Origin: Flavobacterium chilense | GTDB lineage: Bacteria > Bacteroidota > Bacteroidia > Flavobacteriales > Flavobacteriaceae | DNA length: 64,000 nucleotides | Assembly: GCF_001602525.1 (NCBI RefSeq) | Contig: NZ_LSYT01000006.1 | Coordinates: forward strand, 248,001-312,000 | Direction: 5' to 3' | Shown: piece by piece, positions 50,629 to 58,811 of the stretch | Layout of the letters: every line of letters begins with the position of its first letter | How positions within the stretch are numbered: position 1 is the stretch's first letter | Notes under the pieces: generated by a model | What the model was told of the DNA's origin: nothing | The model's database searches: none | The model's input: the letters and a program-made list of their open reading frames with translations, nothing else | Made by a program: the position numbers and the translations under genes

Positions 50629-51915
50629 TTGAGAGTTTCTATTCATAAACATATTTCAAATCCAGAGCACTTTAAACAACAACTTTTAAGCTGGTCGCAA
50701 CAATTTCGCGAAGTAGTTTTTTTAGATAGTAATTCCTATCCGCAAGAATATTCCAGTTTTGATTGTATGTTGGCTGTGGACGCTTTTACGTCTTTAAAAA
50801 CCGATTTTCATAATGCTTTTGATGATTTAAAACAATATCAGCAAACCACAAAAGACTGGCTTGTAGGGTATTTATCGTATGATTTGAAAAATGATGTCGA
50901 GGATTTAAAATCGTCTAATTTTGATGGCTTAAATTTTCCGGATTTGTTTTTCTTTCAACCCAAAAAGTTATTCATTTTAAAAGAAAACCAACTTGAAATT
51001 CAATATTTATTGCTTTGTGATGATGAGGCAGAAGATGATTTTGAGGAAATTGTACAAAATGAAAATGAGTCTTTTGTTACACTGAGCAGAGTCGAAGTAC
51101 AGCAGCGTATTTCGAAAGATTTATATGTTGAAAAAGTAGCAAAAATGCTGGATCACATCCATAAAGGCGATATGTATGAGGCTAATTTTTGTATGGAATT
51201 TTTTGCTGAAAATACAGTGATTAATCCATTGGAGAAATTTCAAAAACTAAACACAATTTCGCAAGCACCGTTTTCGGTTTTCTTTAAAAATCATAAACAA
51301 TATTTGCTTTCGGCATCACCGGAACGATATCTGAAAAAAACAGGAGAGATTTTGATTTCACAACCCATAAAAGGAACTTCAAAACGATCTGCAGATCCTG
51401 TAGAAGACGAGAAATCAAAACAATTTCTGGCATCAGATGCAAAAGAACGTGCAGAGAATATCATGATCACAGATCTGGTTCGAAATGATTTATCGCATAC
51501 AGCACAAAAAGGCTCTGTTGAAGTTGTTGAACTATGTCAGATTTACTCGTTTTTACAAGTGCATCAGATGATTTCAACCATAACATCAAAATTAGATCCT
51601 CAATATACACCAACAGATGTTTTAAAAACGACTTTCCCAATGGGAAGCATGACGGGAGCTCCGAAGATCTCAGTAATGAAAATCATCGAAAACCTCGAAG
51701 AAACCAAACGCGGTTTGTATAGCGGATCAATTGGTTATTTTACACCCGAAGGAGATTTTGATTTTAATGTTGTAATTAGAAGTATTTTGTACAATCAGGA
51801 AAATAAATACATTTCATTTTCTGTTGGAAGTGCCATTACATCACAATCTGTTCCGGAAAAAGAATATGAAGAATGTTTGTTGAAAGCAAAAGCAATGCAC
51901 GAAGTTTTGCAATAA
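50629..51915 (+). CDS. pabB: Aminodeoxychorismate synthase component I
   Basis: I take the TTG at 50629 as start (428 residues, beginning RVSIHKHISNPEHFKQQLLS); another TTG 24 bp upstream is in frame and there is no early ATG. The chorismate-binding domain (about 165-425) includes ISQPIKGTSKRS, TDLVRNDLSH, FPMGSMTGAPKISVMKIIE and GSIGYFTPEGDFDFNVVIRS. These are the family's catalytic and Mg-binding blocks. It makes 4-amino-4-deoxychorismate for folate, with a glutaminase subunit not seen nearby. An anthranilate synthase is less likely, as no trpG lies adjacent. Confidence 0.85.
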   Translation: MRVSIHKHISNPEHFKQQLLSWSQQFREVVFLDSNSYPQEYSSFDCMLAVDAFTSLKTDFHNAFDDLKQYQQTTKDWLVGYLSYDLKNDVEDLKSSNFDGLNFPDLFFFQPKKLFILKENQLEIQYLLLCDDEAEDDFEEIVQNENESFVTLSRVEVQQRISKDLYVEKVAKMLDHIHKGDMYEANFCMEFFAENTVINPLEKFQKLNTISQAPFSVFFKNHKQYLLSASPERYLKKTGEILISQPIKGTSKRSADPVEDEKSKQFLASDAKERAENIMITDLVRNDLSHTAQKGSVEVVELCQIYSFLQVHQMISTITSKLDPQYTPTDVLKTTFPMGSMTGAPKISVMKIIENLEETKRGLYSGSIGYFTPEGDFDFNVVIRSILYNQENKYISFSVGSAITSQSVPEKEYEECLLKAKAMHEVLQ

Positions 51916-52245
51916 TTTTTTCACCACAAATTGCATGAATGAGCACGAATTATTTTTATTTTATAATTCATTTTTTAATTAGTGACAAAAAGAATTAAAA
52001 CGATTTTGTTTCACGCTGATTCTACAGATTAAAGCAGATTTGGTTGGATTTTATTAAATTTAATTTGCGTAAATCAGCTAAAATCTTTTTAAATCTGCGT
52101 GAAACTCATATAAAAGATTGGTACAAATCCTTTTAATCTGTGGCAAAAAAATAATAATTCGTGAATTCGTGGCGAATAAAAAAATAATATTCCGCTTAAC
52201 ATTTCATTTAAGAATAGATCGAATTTAATTTTTTACATTTATCGA
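51916..52245. repeat. Nested inverted repeats before tilS
   Basis: The outer arms are CACCACAAATTGCATGAAT (about 51922) and AATTCGTGAATTCGTGGCG (about 52158). The inner arms are TTTCACGCTGATTCTACAGA (about 52008) and TTTTTAAATCTGCGTGAAA (about 52086). A third part, AATCCTTTTAATCTGTGGC, follows near 52126. It is a composite of two dispersed families also seen at 37792 and 42699. No gene lies here. Confidence 0.55.
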
Positions 52246-53559
52246 ATGTTTTTAAAATTTCAAAATCATATCACAACCAGATTTCCATTTCTGGTCAACA
52301 AGAAACTCTTTCTGGCTGTCAGCGGTGGAATAGATAGTATGGTTTTACTGCATTTGCTGAAGCAGTTACCTTATGAAATTGCTGTTTTGCACTGTAATTT
52401 CCAACTTCGCGGATTAGAAAGTTTTGGCGATCAGGAATTTATTCAAAATTATTGCAGTCAAAATAAAATTCCTTTTTTTACCACCCATTTTGATACAGAA
52501 GCTTTTGCTAAAGATTATAAACTATCGACTCAGGTTGCTGCCCGCGAATTGCGTTATAATTGGTTTTATGAGCTTTTAGATACAGAAAATTTCGATTATA
52601 TCTTAACAGCACATCATGCCGATGATAATCTGGAAACTTTTATCATCAACTTAACGAGAGGAACCGGATTAGAAGGCTTAACCGGAATTCCGGAACAAAA
52701 CGACCGAATCATTCGTCCGCTTTTGCCTTTTTCAAGAGATGAAATTCAGCAATATGCAAAAGAAAATAAAATCGAATGGCGGGAAGACAGCAGTAATGCT
52801 TCTAACAAATATCTTCGAAACAAGATTCGTCATGATTTAGTTCCTGTGCTTAAAGAAATCAATCCGAATTTTTTGAATGCTTTCCAGAAAACACAATCGT
52901 ATTTACAGGAATCTCAGGAAATGGTCGAAGATGCTTCGATTATGATTTATCAGCAAGTGGCAAAAGAAGCAGGTGAGGATATTCATTTCGATTTAAATCA
53001 GCTTAAAAAATTACCCAATTATAAGTCATATCTGTATCAATGGTTAAATGAGTTTGGTTTTTTGGCCTGGAATGATGTTTATGATTTGGTCGACGGACAA
53101 TCAGGAAAGCAGGTTTTTTCAAACGAATTTAGATTATTAAAAAACAGAGATACCTTAATTTTAAGTCCAATTTCTGAAATATCAGAAAAGGAAGAATTTG
53201 AAATTAATGAAAACGATAAAGTAGTTAATTTTCCCTTAAAATTAAAGCTTTGTCAAGTAGACGACATTACAATAGATTCAAATAAAGCTATATTTGTCGA
53301 CGCTGAAAAAATCCAGTTTCCTTTGATTTTACGTAAATGGAAAGAGGGGGATGTTTTTCATCCTTTTGGAATGCACGGAAAGTCTAAAAAAGTGAGTAAG
53401 CTTTTTAAAGATGAAAAACTATCACTGATAGAAAAAGAAAAAACATGGATTTTGTGTTCAGATGACCAAATTGTATGGGTTGTTGGAATCAGACAGGATG
53501 AACGTTTTAAAATTAAAAATACCACAAATCGAATACTTAAAATAGAATTACAATCATGA
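52246..53559 (+). CDS. tilS: tRNA(Ile)-lysidine synthase
   Basis: The protein has 437 residues. The PP-loop LAVSGGIDSMVLLHLL (about 24-39) binds ATP; HHADDNLETFIINLTRGTGL and LRNKIRHDLVPVL are the conserved TilS blocks. The C-terminal domain (about 345-435) ends with WVVGIRQDERFKI. It adds lysine to C34 of tRNA-Ile(CAU) so that it reads AUA, and is essential. Its stop overlaps the next gene by 4 bp. Confidence 0.95.
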   Translation: MFLKFQNHITTRFPFLVNKKLFLAVSGGIDSMVLLHLLKQLPYEIAVLHCNFQLRGLESFGDQEFIQNYCSQNKIPFFTTHFDTEAFAKDYKLSTQVAARELRYNWFYELLDTENFDYILTAHHADDNLETFIINLTRGTGLEGLTGIPEQNDRIIRPLLPFSRDEIQQYAKENKIEWREDSSNASNKYLRNKIRHDLVPVLKEINPNFLNAFQKTQSYLQESQEMVEDASIMIYQQVAKEAGEDIHFDLNQLKKLPNYKSYLYQWLNEFGFLAWNDVYDLVDGQSGKQVFSNEFRLLKNRDTLILSPISEISEKEEFEINENDKVVNFPLKLKLCQVDDITIDSNKAIFVDAEKIQFPLILRKWKEGDVFHPFGMHGKSKKVSKLFKDEKLSLIEKEKTWILCSDDQIVWVVGIRQDERFKIKNTTNRILKIELQS

Positions 53560-55652
53560 ACTTTAATCAATACCATCAAGCGATAATGTCAAAAAGTATC
53601 TGGAATAAAACCATTGTGTTTTTATTGTTTTTCCTGTTTGCTTTTGCAAAAGGAAATGCTCAGATTCTGGAGCCGGTAAAATGGACTTCTAAAATCGAAA
53701 AAAAATCGGGAAACAATGCTGTTTTAATTTTTGATGGAACAATTGAAAAAGACTGGCATATGTATTCGCAGTTTACGCCGGATGGCGGACCGCTTGCGCT
53801 GGAAATTACATTTAAAAATCAAAAAGGAAACTATAACTTAGTTGGAAAAGCCAAAGAAGGAAAAACCAGAACAGCCTTTAATGATGTCTTTGGTGTAAAT
53901 GAAACTTTCTTTGAAGGTAAAGCACATATCGAACAGGAAATCACGATTATTAACCCAAACTTAAAAACGGTTGATGTTGACTTTGATTTTCAGGTTTGTA
54001 AAGAAGTATGTATCAATTCAAGTAAAAAATTCTCAATTGCAATTCCGTCAACTTTTAAAATGGATGCTGTTGATGCAGTAACGGAATCTAAATTAGACGA
54101 AACAAAAGTTGCCGTACCTGTTGATACAGCAAAAACAGCTGTAGAGGCTGCTAAAGTTGAAACTGCAAAAACAGAAGTTGCCGAAGCTCCTGCAAAAGAA
54201 GAAGTTCCTGTACAGGCTCCTGCAAGAAGTTTATGGTCAATCTTTTTTATTGCTTTTATCTCAGGATTTGCAGCCTTGTTAACGCCCTGTGTTTTCCCAA
54301 TGATTCCAATGACAGTGAGTTTCTTTACAAAACAAAGTAAAAGCAGGGCAAAAGGAATTCGTAATGCTATAATTTACGGACTTTCAATTATTGCTATTTA
54401 TGTTATTTTAGGATTAATAGTAACGAAAATATTTGGAGCCGATGCACTGAATGCTTTATCTACAGATGTTTGGTTTAATCTGATTTTCTTTGTAATCCTG
54501 ATCATTTTTGCAACTTCATTTTTGGGGGCTTTCGAAATCATGTTACCTAATTCATGGGCAAACAAAGCAGATCAGCAAGCAGACAGAGGTGGAATAATTG
54601 GAATCTTGTTTATGGCTTTGGCTTTGGCAATTGTGTCGTTCTCTTGTACCGGACCAATTGTTGGAACGTTATTGGTTGAAGCAGCTTCAAATGGAGGAAT
54701 TGCTCCAATTGTTGGAATGTTAGGATTCTCATCAGCTCTGGCTTTGCCGTTTATGTTGTTTGCAATGTTCCCGGGCTGGTTAAATTCATTACCAAAATCT
54801 GGCGGATGGCTGAATACGGTAAAAGTAGTTTTAGGATTTTTAGAATTGGCTCTGGCATTCAAATTTTTATCAAATGCAGATTTGGTTTTACAGTTACACT
54901 TTTTAGAAAGAGAAGTTTTTATCGCAATCTGGATTGCTATTTTTGCTGCTCTGACTTTGTATCTGTTCGGAAAAATTACCTTGCCACATGATAGTCCGTT
55001 GCATCATATCTCGGTAGGAAGATTGTATTTAGGATTACTGACACTTGTATTTACCGTATATTTAATTCCGGGACTTTGGGGAGCACCGCTAAAATTAATC
55101 AGTGCATTTCCGCCACCACCGCAATATAGTGAAAGTCCGTTTGGAGTAGGAGGTTCTGCAAATTCAAATGATAGTGCCGAATCTGTAAAAGGTTTACCCG
55201 CCGGAGCAGAATTAGGACCACATGGTATTATGGTTTTTCATGATTATGAAGACGGGTTAGCCTATGCAAAATCAATTAATAAACCTATTATGCTTGATTT
55301 TACAGGTTATGCTTGTGTGAATTGCCGAAAAATGGAAAACAATGTTTGGTCTGAACCAACTATATTACCGATACTAAAAAATGATGTTGTTTTGATTTCT
55401 CTTTATGTTGATGATAAACGTGAATTGCCTGCTGAAGAACAATTTGTAACAAAAGCCGGAGATAAAATCATTACAGTTGGTGATAAATGGACTGATTTTA
55501 TGATCTCAAAATATAAAACGAATACACAGCCATTATATGTAATAACAGATTTAGAAGGAAAGAATTTAAATACTTCAAAACCAACAATTAGTTATGTAAA
55601 TGCAGATGAATATCTAAATTGGCTGAAAGAAGGAATTGGGAATTTTAAATAG
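53556..55652 (+). CDS. dsbD: Thiol:disulfide interchange protein DsbD
   Basis: The protein has 698 residues. The first ATG overlaps tilS by 4 bp; the Met 10 codons later (MSKSIWNKTIVFLLFF) is the likelier signal-peptide start. Order: signal peptide ending KGNAQ; periplasmic DsbD-alpha domain (about 37-170) with Cys pair in FQVCKEVCINS; an Ala/Glu/Val-rich linker; eight membrane helices (about 225-515) with redox Cys in LTPCVFPMIP and FSCTGPIVG; and a C-terminal thioredoxin domain with YACVNCRKM (Cys about 587 and 590). It carries electrons from cytosolic thioredoxin to periplasmic thiols. It may be translated together with tilS. Confidence 0.9.
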   Translation: MNFNQYHQAIMSKSIWNKTIVFLLFFLFAFAKGNAQILEPVKWTSKIEKKSGNNAVLIFDGTIEKDWHMYSQFTPDGGPLALEITFKNQKGNYNLVGKAKEGKTRTAFNDVFGVNETFFEGKAHIEQEITIINPNLKTVDVDFDFQVCKEVCINSSKKFSIAIPSTFKMDAVDAVTESKLDETKVAVPVDTAKTAVEAAKVETAKTEVAEAPAKEEVPVQAPARSLWSIFFIAFISGFAALLTPCVFPMIPMTVSFFTKQSKSRAKGIRNAIIYGLSIIAIYVILGLIVTKIFGADALNALSTDVWFNLIFFVILIIFATSFLGAFEIMLPNSWANKADQQADRGGIIGILFMALALAIVSFSCTGPIVGTLLVEAASNGGIAPIVGMLGFSSALALPFMLFAMFPGWLNSLPKSGGWLNTVKVVLGFLELALAFKFLSNADLVLQLHFLEREVFIAIWIAIFAALTLYLFGKITLPHDSPLHHISVGRLYLGLLTLVFTVYLIPGLWGAPLKLISAFPPPPQYSESPFGVGGSANSNDSAESVKGLPAGAELGPHGIMVFHDYEDGLAYAKSINKPIMLDFTGYACVNCRKMENNVWSEPTILPILKNDVVLISLYVDDKRELPAEEQFVTKAGDKIITVGDKWTDFMISKYKTNTQPLYVITDLEGKNLNTSKPTISYVNADEYLNWLKEGIGNFK

Positions 55653-55745
55653 TTTCTTTTTTAGAATAAAGAGGATAGAACATAGAAAAGAAAGTTCTGT
55701 ATTCTAAAATCTAAAATTATTACAGGTTGAAATTAATTCAAATAG

Positions 55746-55780
55746 AAATCCCTCTAAGTCTAAACTTAGAGGGATTTTTT
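55746..55780. terminator. Terminator between dsbD and amtB
   Basis: AAATCCCTCTAAGT and ACTTAGAGGGATTT form a 14-bp stem with a CTAA loop and a T run on the plus strand. Being between convergent genes, it can serve dsbD and amtB. Confidence 0.85.
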
Positions 55781-55808
55781 ATTAAGGCAAAAAGGGGGGA
55801 ATTATTTC

Positions 55809-57125
55809 TTATAAAAATTCTCCGTGTTGAGAAATATCTAAACCTAGTTCTTCTTTCTCTTCTGTAACTCTTAGAGGTGTAATTTTATTGACAACAAAGA
55901 ATAAAATATAAGAACCTACAAAAGCGAAGATTGAAACTACAACTAAAGCTGTTAATTGGTTTAGGAATAAAGTTGGAGTTCCAAAAATCAAGCCCTGATT
56001 ATCTCCAACAGCCGGATTAATTGCTTTTGAGGCAAAAACACCTGTTAACAGCATTCCTACCATACCACCAACACCATGGCAGGCAAAAACGTCAAGAGCA
56101 TCATCGATTTTTCCTTTAGGAAATTTGCTTACCACAATGTTACTTACAATGGCAGAAAAAGCTCCAATAAAAATGGCGTGAGGAATGCTTACAAAACCTG
56201 CGGCAGGAGTAATGGCAACAAGACCCACAACAGCTCCAATACAAGCACCAAGTGCAGATAATTTATGACCTATTATTTTATCAAGGAAAACCCATGCCAT
56301 TGCAGCAGCTGCGGCAGCTACAGTAGTAGTTCCTAAAGCCTGAACTGCTAAACCGTTTGCTCCTAATGCAGAACCTGCGTTAAAACCAAACCATCCAAAC
56401 CATAATAAACCAGTACCTAATAATACATAAGTAATTCTGGCAGGATTTACTTTTTGAATTTTTCTTTTTCCTAAGAACATCGCTCCGGCTAATGCAGCCC
56501 AGCCAGCACTCATATGTACTACCGTTCCGCCAGCGAAATCTAATACTCCCATTTTAAAGAAAACGCCATCAGGATGCCAGGTCATGTGTGCTAAAGGAGA
56601 ATATATAAAAATGATAAATAAAACCATAAACAATAAATAAGCCCAGAAACGTACACGTTCTGCAAAAGCACCTGTGATTAAAGCAGGTGTAATGATGGCA
56701 AATTTAGCCTGAAATAATGCGAATAACATAAACGGAATTGTTGGGGCAAGACTCCATGCAGTGCTGGTTCCCACACCTTCGAAGAATAAATTAGCAGATG
56801 GATTTCCAATGATTCCTCCAATAGTAGGTCCAAAAGCTAATCCAAAAGCAACAACAACCCATAAGATAGTAACAATTACCATTGCCATAAAACTTTGCAG
56901 CATGGTGCTGATAACGTTTTTCTTACCTACCATTCCTCCGTAGAAAAATCCTAGTCCGGGTGTCATAAGCAATACAAATGCAGTTGCTACAATCATCCAG
57001 GCAGTGTCTCCTGTGTCAAACTTAACAGCTTCGGCCGGAATTGGATTATCAGACAGGATAAAGTTTGATATAAAGGTTAGTACCAAAATAGTGATAAGAA
57101 TCACACTTAAAATAATTTTTCGCAT
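55809..57125 (-). CDS. amtB: Ammonium transporter Amt
   Basis: This 438-residue protein has a short N-terminal signal-like helix and 11 membrane helices. The family blocks are present: TAWMIVATAFVLLMTPGLGF, the GGMVGKKNV loop, DFAGGTVVHMSAGWAALAGA (twin-His pore) and DVFACHGVGGMVGMLLTG. It passes ammonia/ammonium across the inner membrane. No glnB/glnK gene follows, which differs from the common amtB-glnK pair. Confidence 0.9.
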   Translation of the reverse strand: MRKIILSVILITILVLTFISNFILSDNPIPAEAVKFDTGDTAWMIVATAFVLLMTPGLGFFYGGMVGKKNVISTMLQSFMAMVIVTILWVVVAFGLAFGPTIGGIIGNPSANLFFEGVGTSTAWSLAPTIPFMLFALFQAKFAIITPALITGAFAERVRFWAYLLFMVLFIIFIYSPLAHMTWHPDGVFFKMGVLDFAGGTVVHMSAGWAALAGAMFLGKRKIQKVNPARITYVLLGTGLLWFGWFGFNAGSALGANGLAVQALGTTTVAAAAAAMAWVFLDKIIGHKLSALGACIGAVVGLVAITPAAGFVSIPHAIFIGAFSAIVSNIVVSKFPKGKIDDALDVFACHGVGGMVGMLLTGVFASKAINPAVGDNQGLIFGTPTLFLNQLTALVVVSIFAFVGSYILFFVVNKITPLRVTEEKEELGLDISQHGEFL

Positions 57126-57464
57126 AGTTATTTAGTTTTAAATTTTTCATAAAAGTATAAAATCAATTAATGCCCCTATAAAAAATAGAGTATAGTGTTT
57201 GATTTTTATCAATTTTAAAATTTAACCCCCTTAAATTTATATGTAATTGTTAAAAAGAACTTAAAATTTACAATTTGTTAATCCAAAAACTGAATTTTAA
57301 GCTATTTAAAGAGTTTGTTAACGAAAAAATGAAAGAATATTTCTAATTTTAAGAGTAATGATGTGTAAATGAGTAAAGACTGGATTAAAATGTTTAGAAT
57401 TTTGAAATAAAAAAGGCATCAGATGAGTTTTTCAAATGATGCCTTTTGTGTAAAAAAAGTTTAA
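57126..57464. other. Intergenic region upstream of amtB
   Basis: This 339-bp AT-rich gap must contain the amtB promoter, but no clear consensus was found. Its left-hand side near 57410-57448 contains the terminator of the amidohydrolase gene. Confidence 0.35.
57410..57448 (-). terminator. Terminator of the amidohydrolase operon
   Basis: AAAAGGCATCA and TGATGCCTTTT form an 11-bp stem with a loop of about 16 bases, 17 bp past the stop at 57465, reading on the minus strand. Confidence 0.75.
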
Positions 57465-58772
57465 TTACTTCTGGTTGTACTTTGCTTTGAATTTGTCATT
57501 CAGTTTTGTCTGGAAAGTCTCTAAATTAATTTTTCTGCCCTGAATAAAAGCAGTTGTCAATTTATTTGTTCTCATATCCAGCGCATCACCTTCAGAGATA
57601 AAAAGTGTTGCATCTTTCCCGGTCTCTAATGTTCCGCATAAAGCATCAATACCTAATAATTTTGCTGTATTTGAGGTGATTAACTGAACAGCTTTTTCTT
57701 TGTCTAAACCAAAAGCAGCACAGGTTCCTGCTAAAAACGGAAGGTTTCTTACGCTCATACGTTCATGATCTCCACTGTTTTCAAGTCCAACAACAATACC
57801 TTTATCCGTTAGGATTTTAGCCATTTTATAAGGAAGGTTTACATCCTCATCAGCACTTGTTGGCATATCATGAACACGTCTTAATAAAACGCCAACATTG
57901 TGTTTTTGTAACACATCAGCAGATTTATAAGCTTCGAAACCACCAACAATAACAATTTTATTTATTTGATTGTCTACCGCTAACTGAATAGCGTCTACAA
58001 TTTGTTTTTCCTCATCTGCGTGTATGTACAGGGTTTGAGATCCGTCAAAAAGCCCTTTTGTGGCTTCCAGAACAATGTTTCTTTCTTTTGCTGTATCTTT
58101 ATTGTAGGCTTTTGCGTTTACAAGAAAAGCGTTAATTTCTTCTACTTGTTTAGGATAATCTTTGTTTGCTTCGATTATTCCGGGTTCAAACCATGATCCT
58201 GACCTTTTAAAATTGGATGGGAAATTAAGATGAATTCCGTCATTTTCTTTTAAGATTGCATCTTTCCAGCTCCATGCATCCAGTTGTACAACTGAAGAAG
58301 TTCCTGAAATCCTGCCTCCTCTTGGAGTAATTTGAGCCATTAAAACCCCATTTGGACGAACGGTTTCTACTACTTTAGACTCTGAATTATAAGCAATAAT
58401 ACTTCTTACATTTGGATTAAAATCACCAATTTCTTCCTCGTCATCTGATGATTTTACAGCATCAATCTCTACCAAACCAAGAGTAGTGTTTGGCGCAATA
58501 AATCCAGGATAAACGTGTTTTCCGCTGGCATCGATTGTAGTGTCAAACGCACCGGCAGCAAGCCTGATGGTTGTCGCATCTGCAACAAGCGTAATTTTTC
58601 CGTCTTTAAAACCAATAGCACTATTTTGAATAACTGTTCCGTTTCCTAAATGGGCAGTAGCATTTAAAATCAAAACCGATTTGGTTTGTTTTTGAGCCGG
58701 TATTTGCTGTGCTTTTATTTGTACCGAAGCACAAACAGCGAGCAGTATTATATATATGTTTTTATGTATCAT
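57465..58772 (-). CDS. Secreted amidohydrolase-fold protein, degenerate metal site
   Basis: This 435-residue protein has a signal peptide ending SVQIKAQ. The fold is that of imidazolonepropionase-like amidohydrolases (SGKHVYPGFIAPNTTLGLVE near 82-101, and a C-terminal GTLETGKDATLFISEGD composite-domain end). The usual HxH metal motif after the first strand is replaced by APNTTLG, so it may not bind metal there. It follows the 998-residue double amidohydrolase by 39 bp in one operon and is probably its partner in the periplasm. Activity is uncertain. Confidence 0.75.
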   Translation of the reverse strand: MIHKNIYIILLAVCASVQIKAQQIPAQKQTKSVLILNATAHLGNGTVIQNSAIGFKDGKITLVADATTIRLAAGAFDTTIDASGKHVYPGFIAPNTTLGLVEIDAVKSSDDEEEIGDFNPNVRSIIAYNSESKVVETVRPNGVLMAQITPRGGRISGTSSVVQLDAWSWKDAILKENDGIHLNFPSNFKRSGSWFEPGIIEANKDYPKQVEEINAFLVNAKAYNKDTAKERNIVLEATKGLFDGSQTLYIHADEEKQIVDAIQLAVDNQINKIVIVGGFEAYKSADVLQKHNVGVLLRRVHDMPTSADEDVNLPYKMAKILTDKGIVVGLENSGDHERMSVRNLPFLAGTCAAFGLDKEKAVQLITSNTAKLLGIDALCGTLETGKDATLFISEGDALDMRTNKLTTAFIQGRKINLETFQTKLNDKFKAKYNQK

Positions 58773-58811
58773 CTTATCTGTTTTTAATCTTTGAATTTTC
58801 TAACGCCTTAA

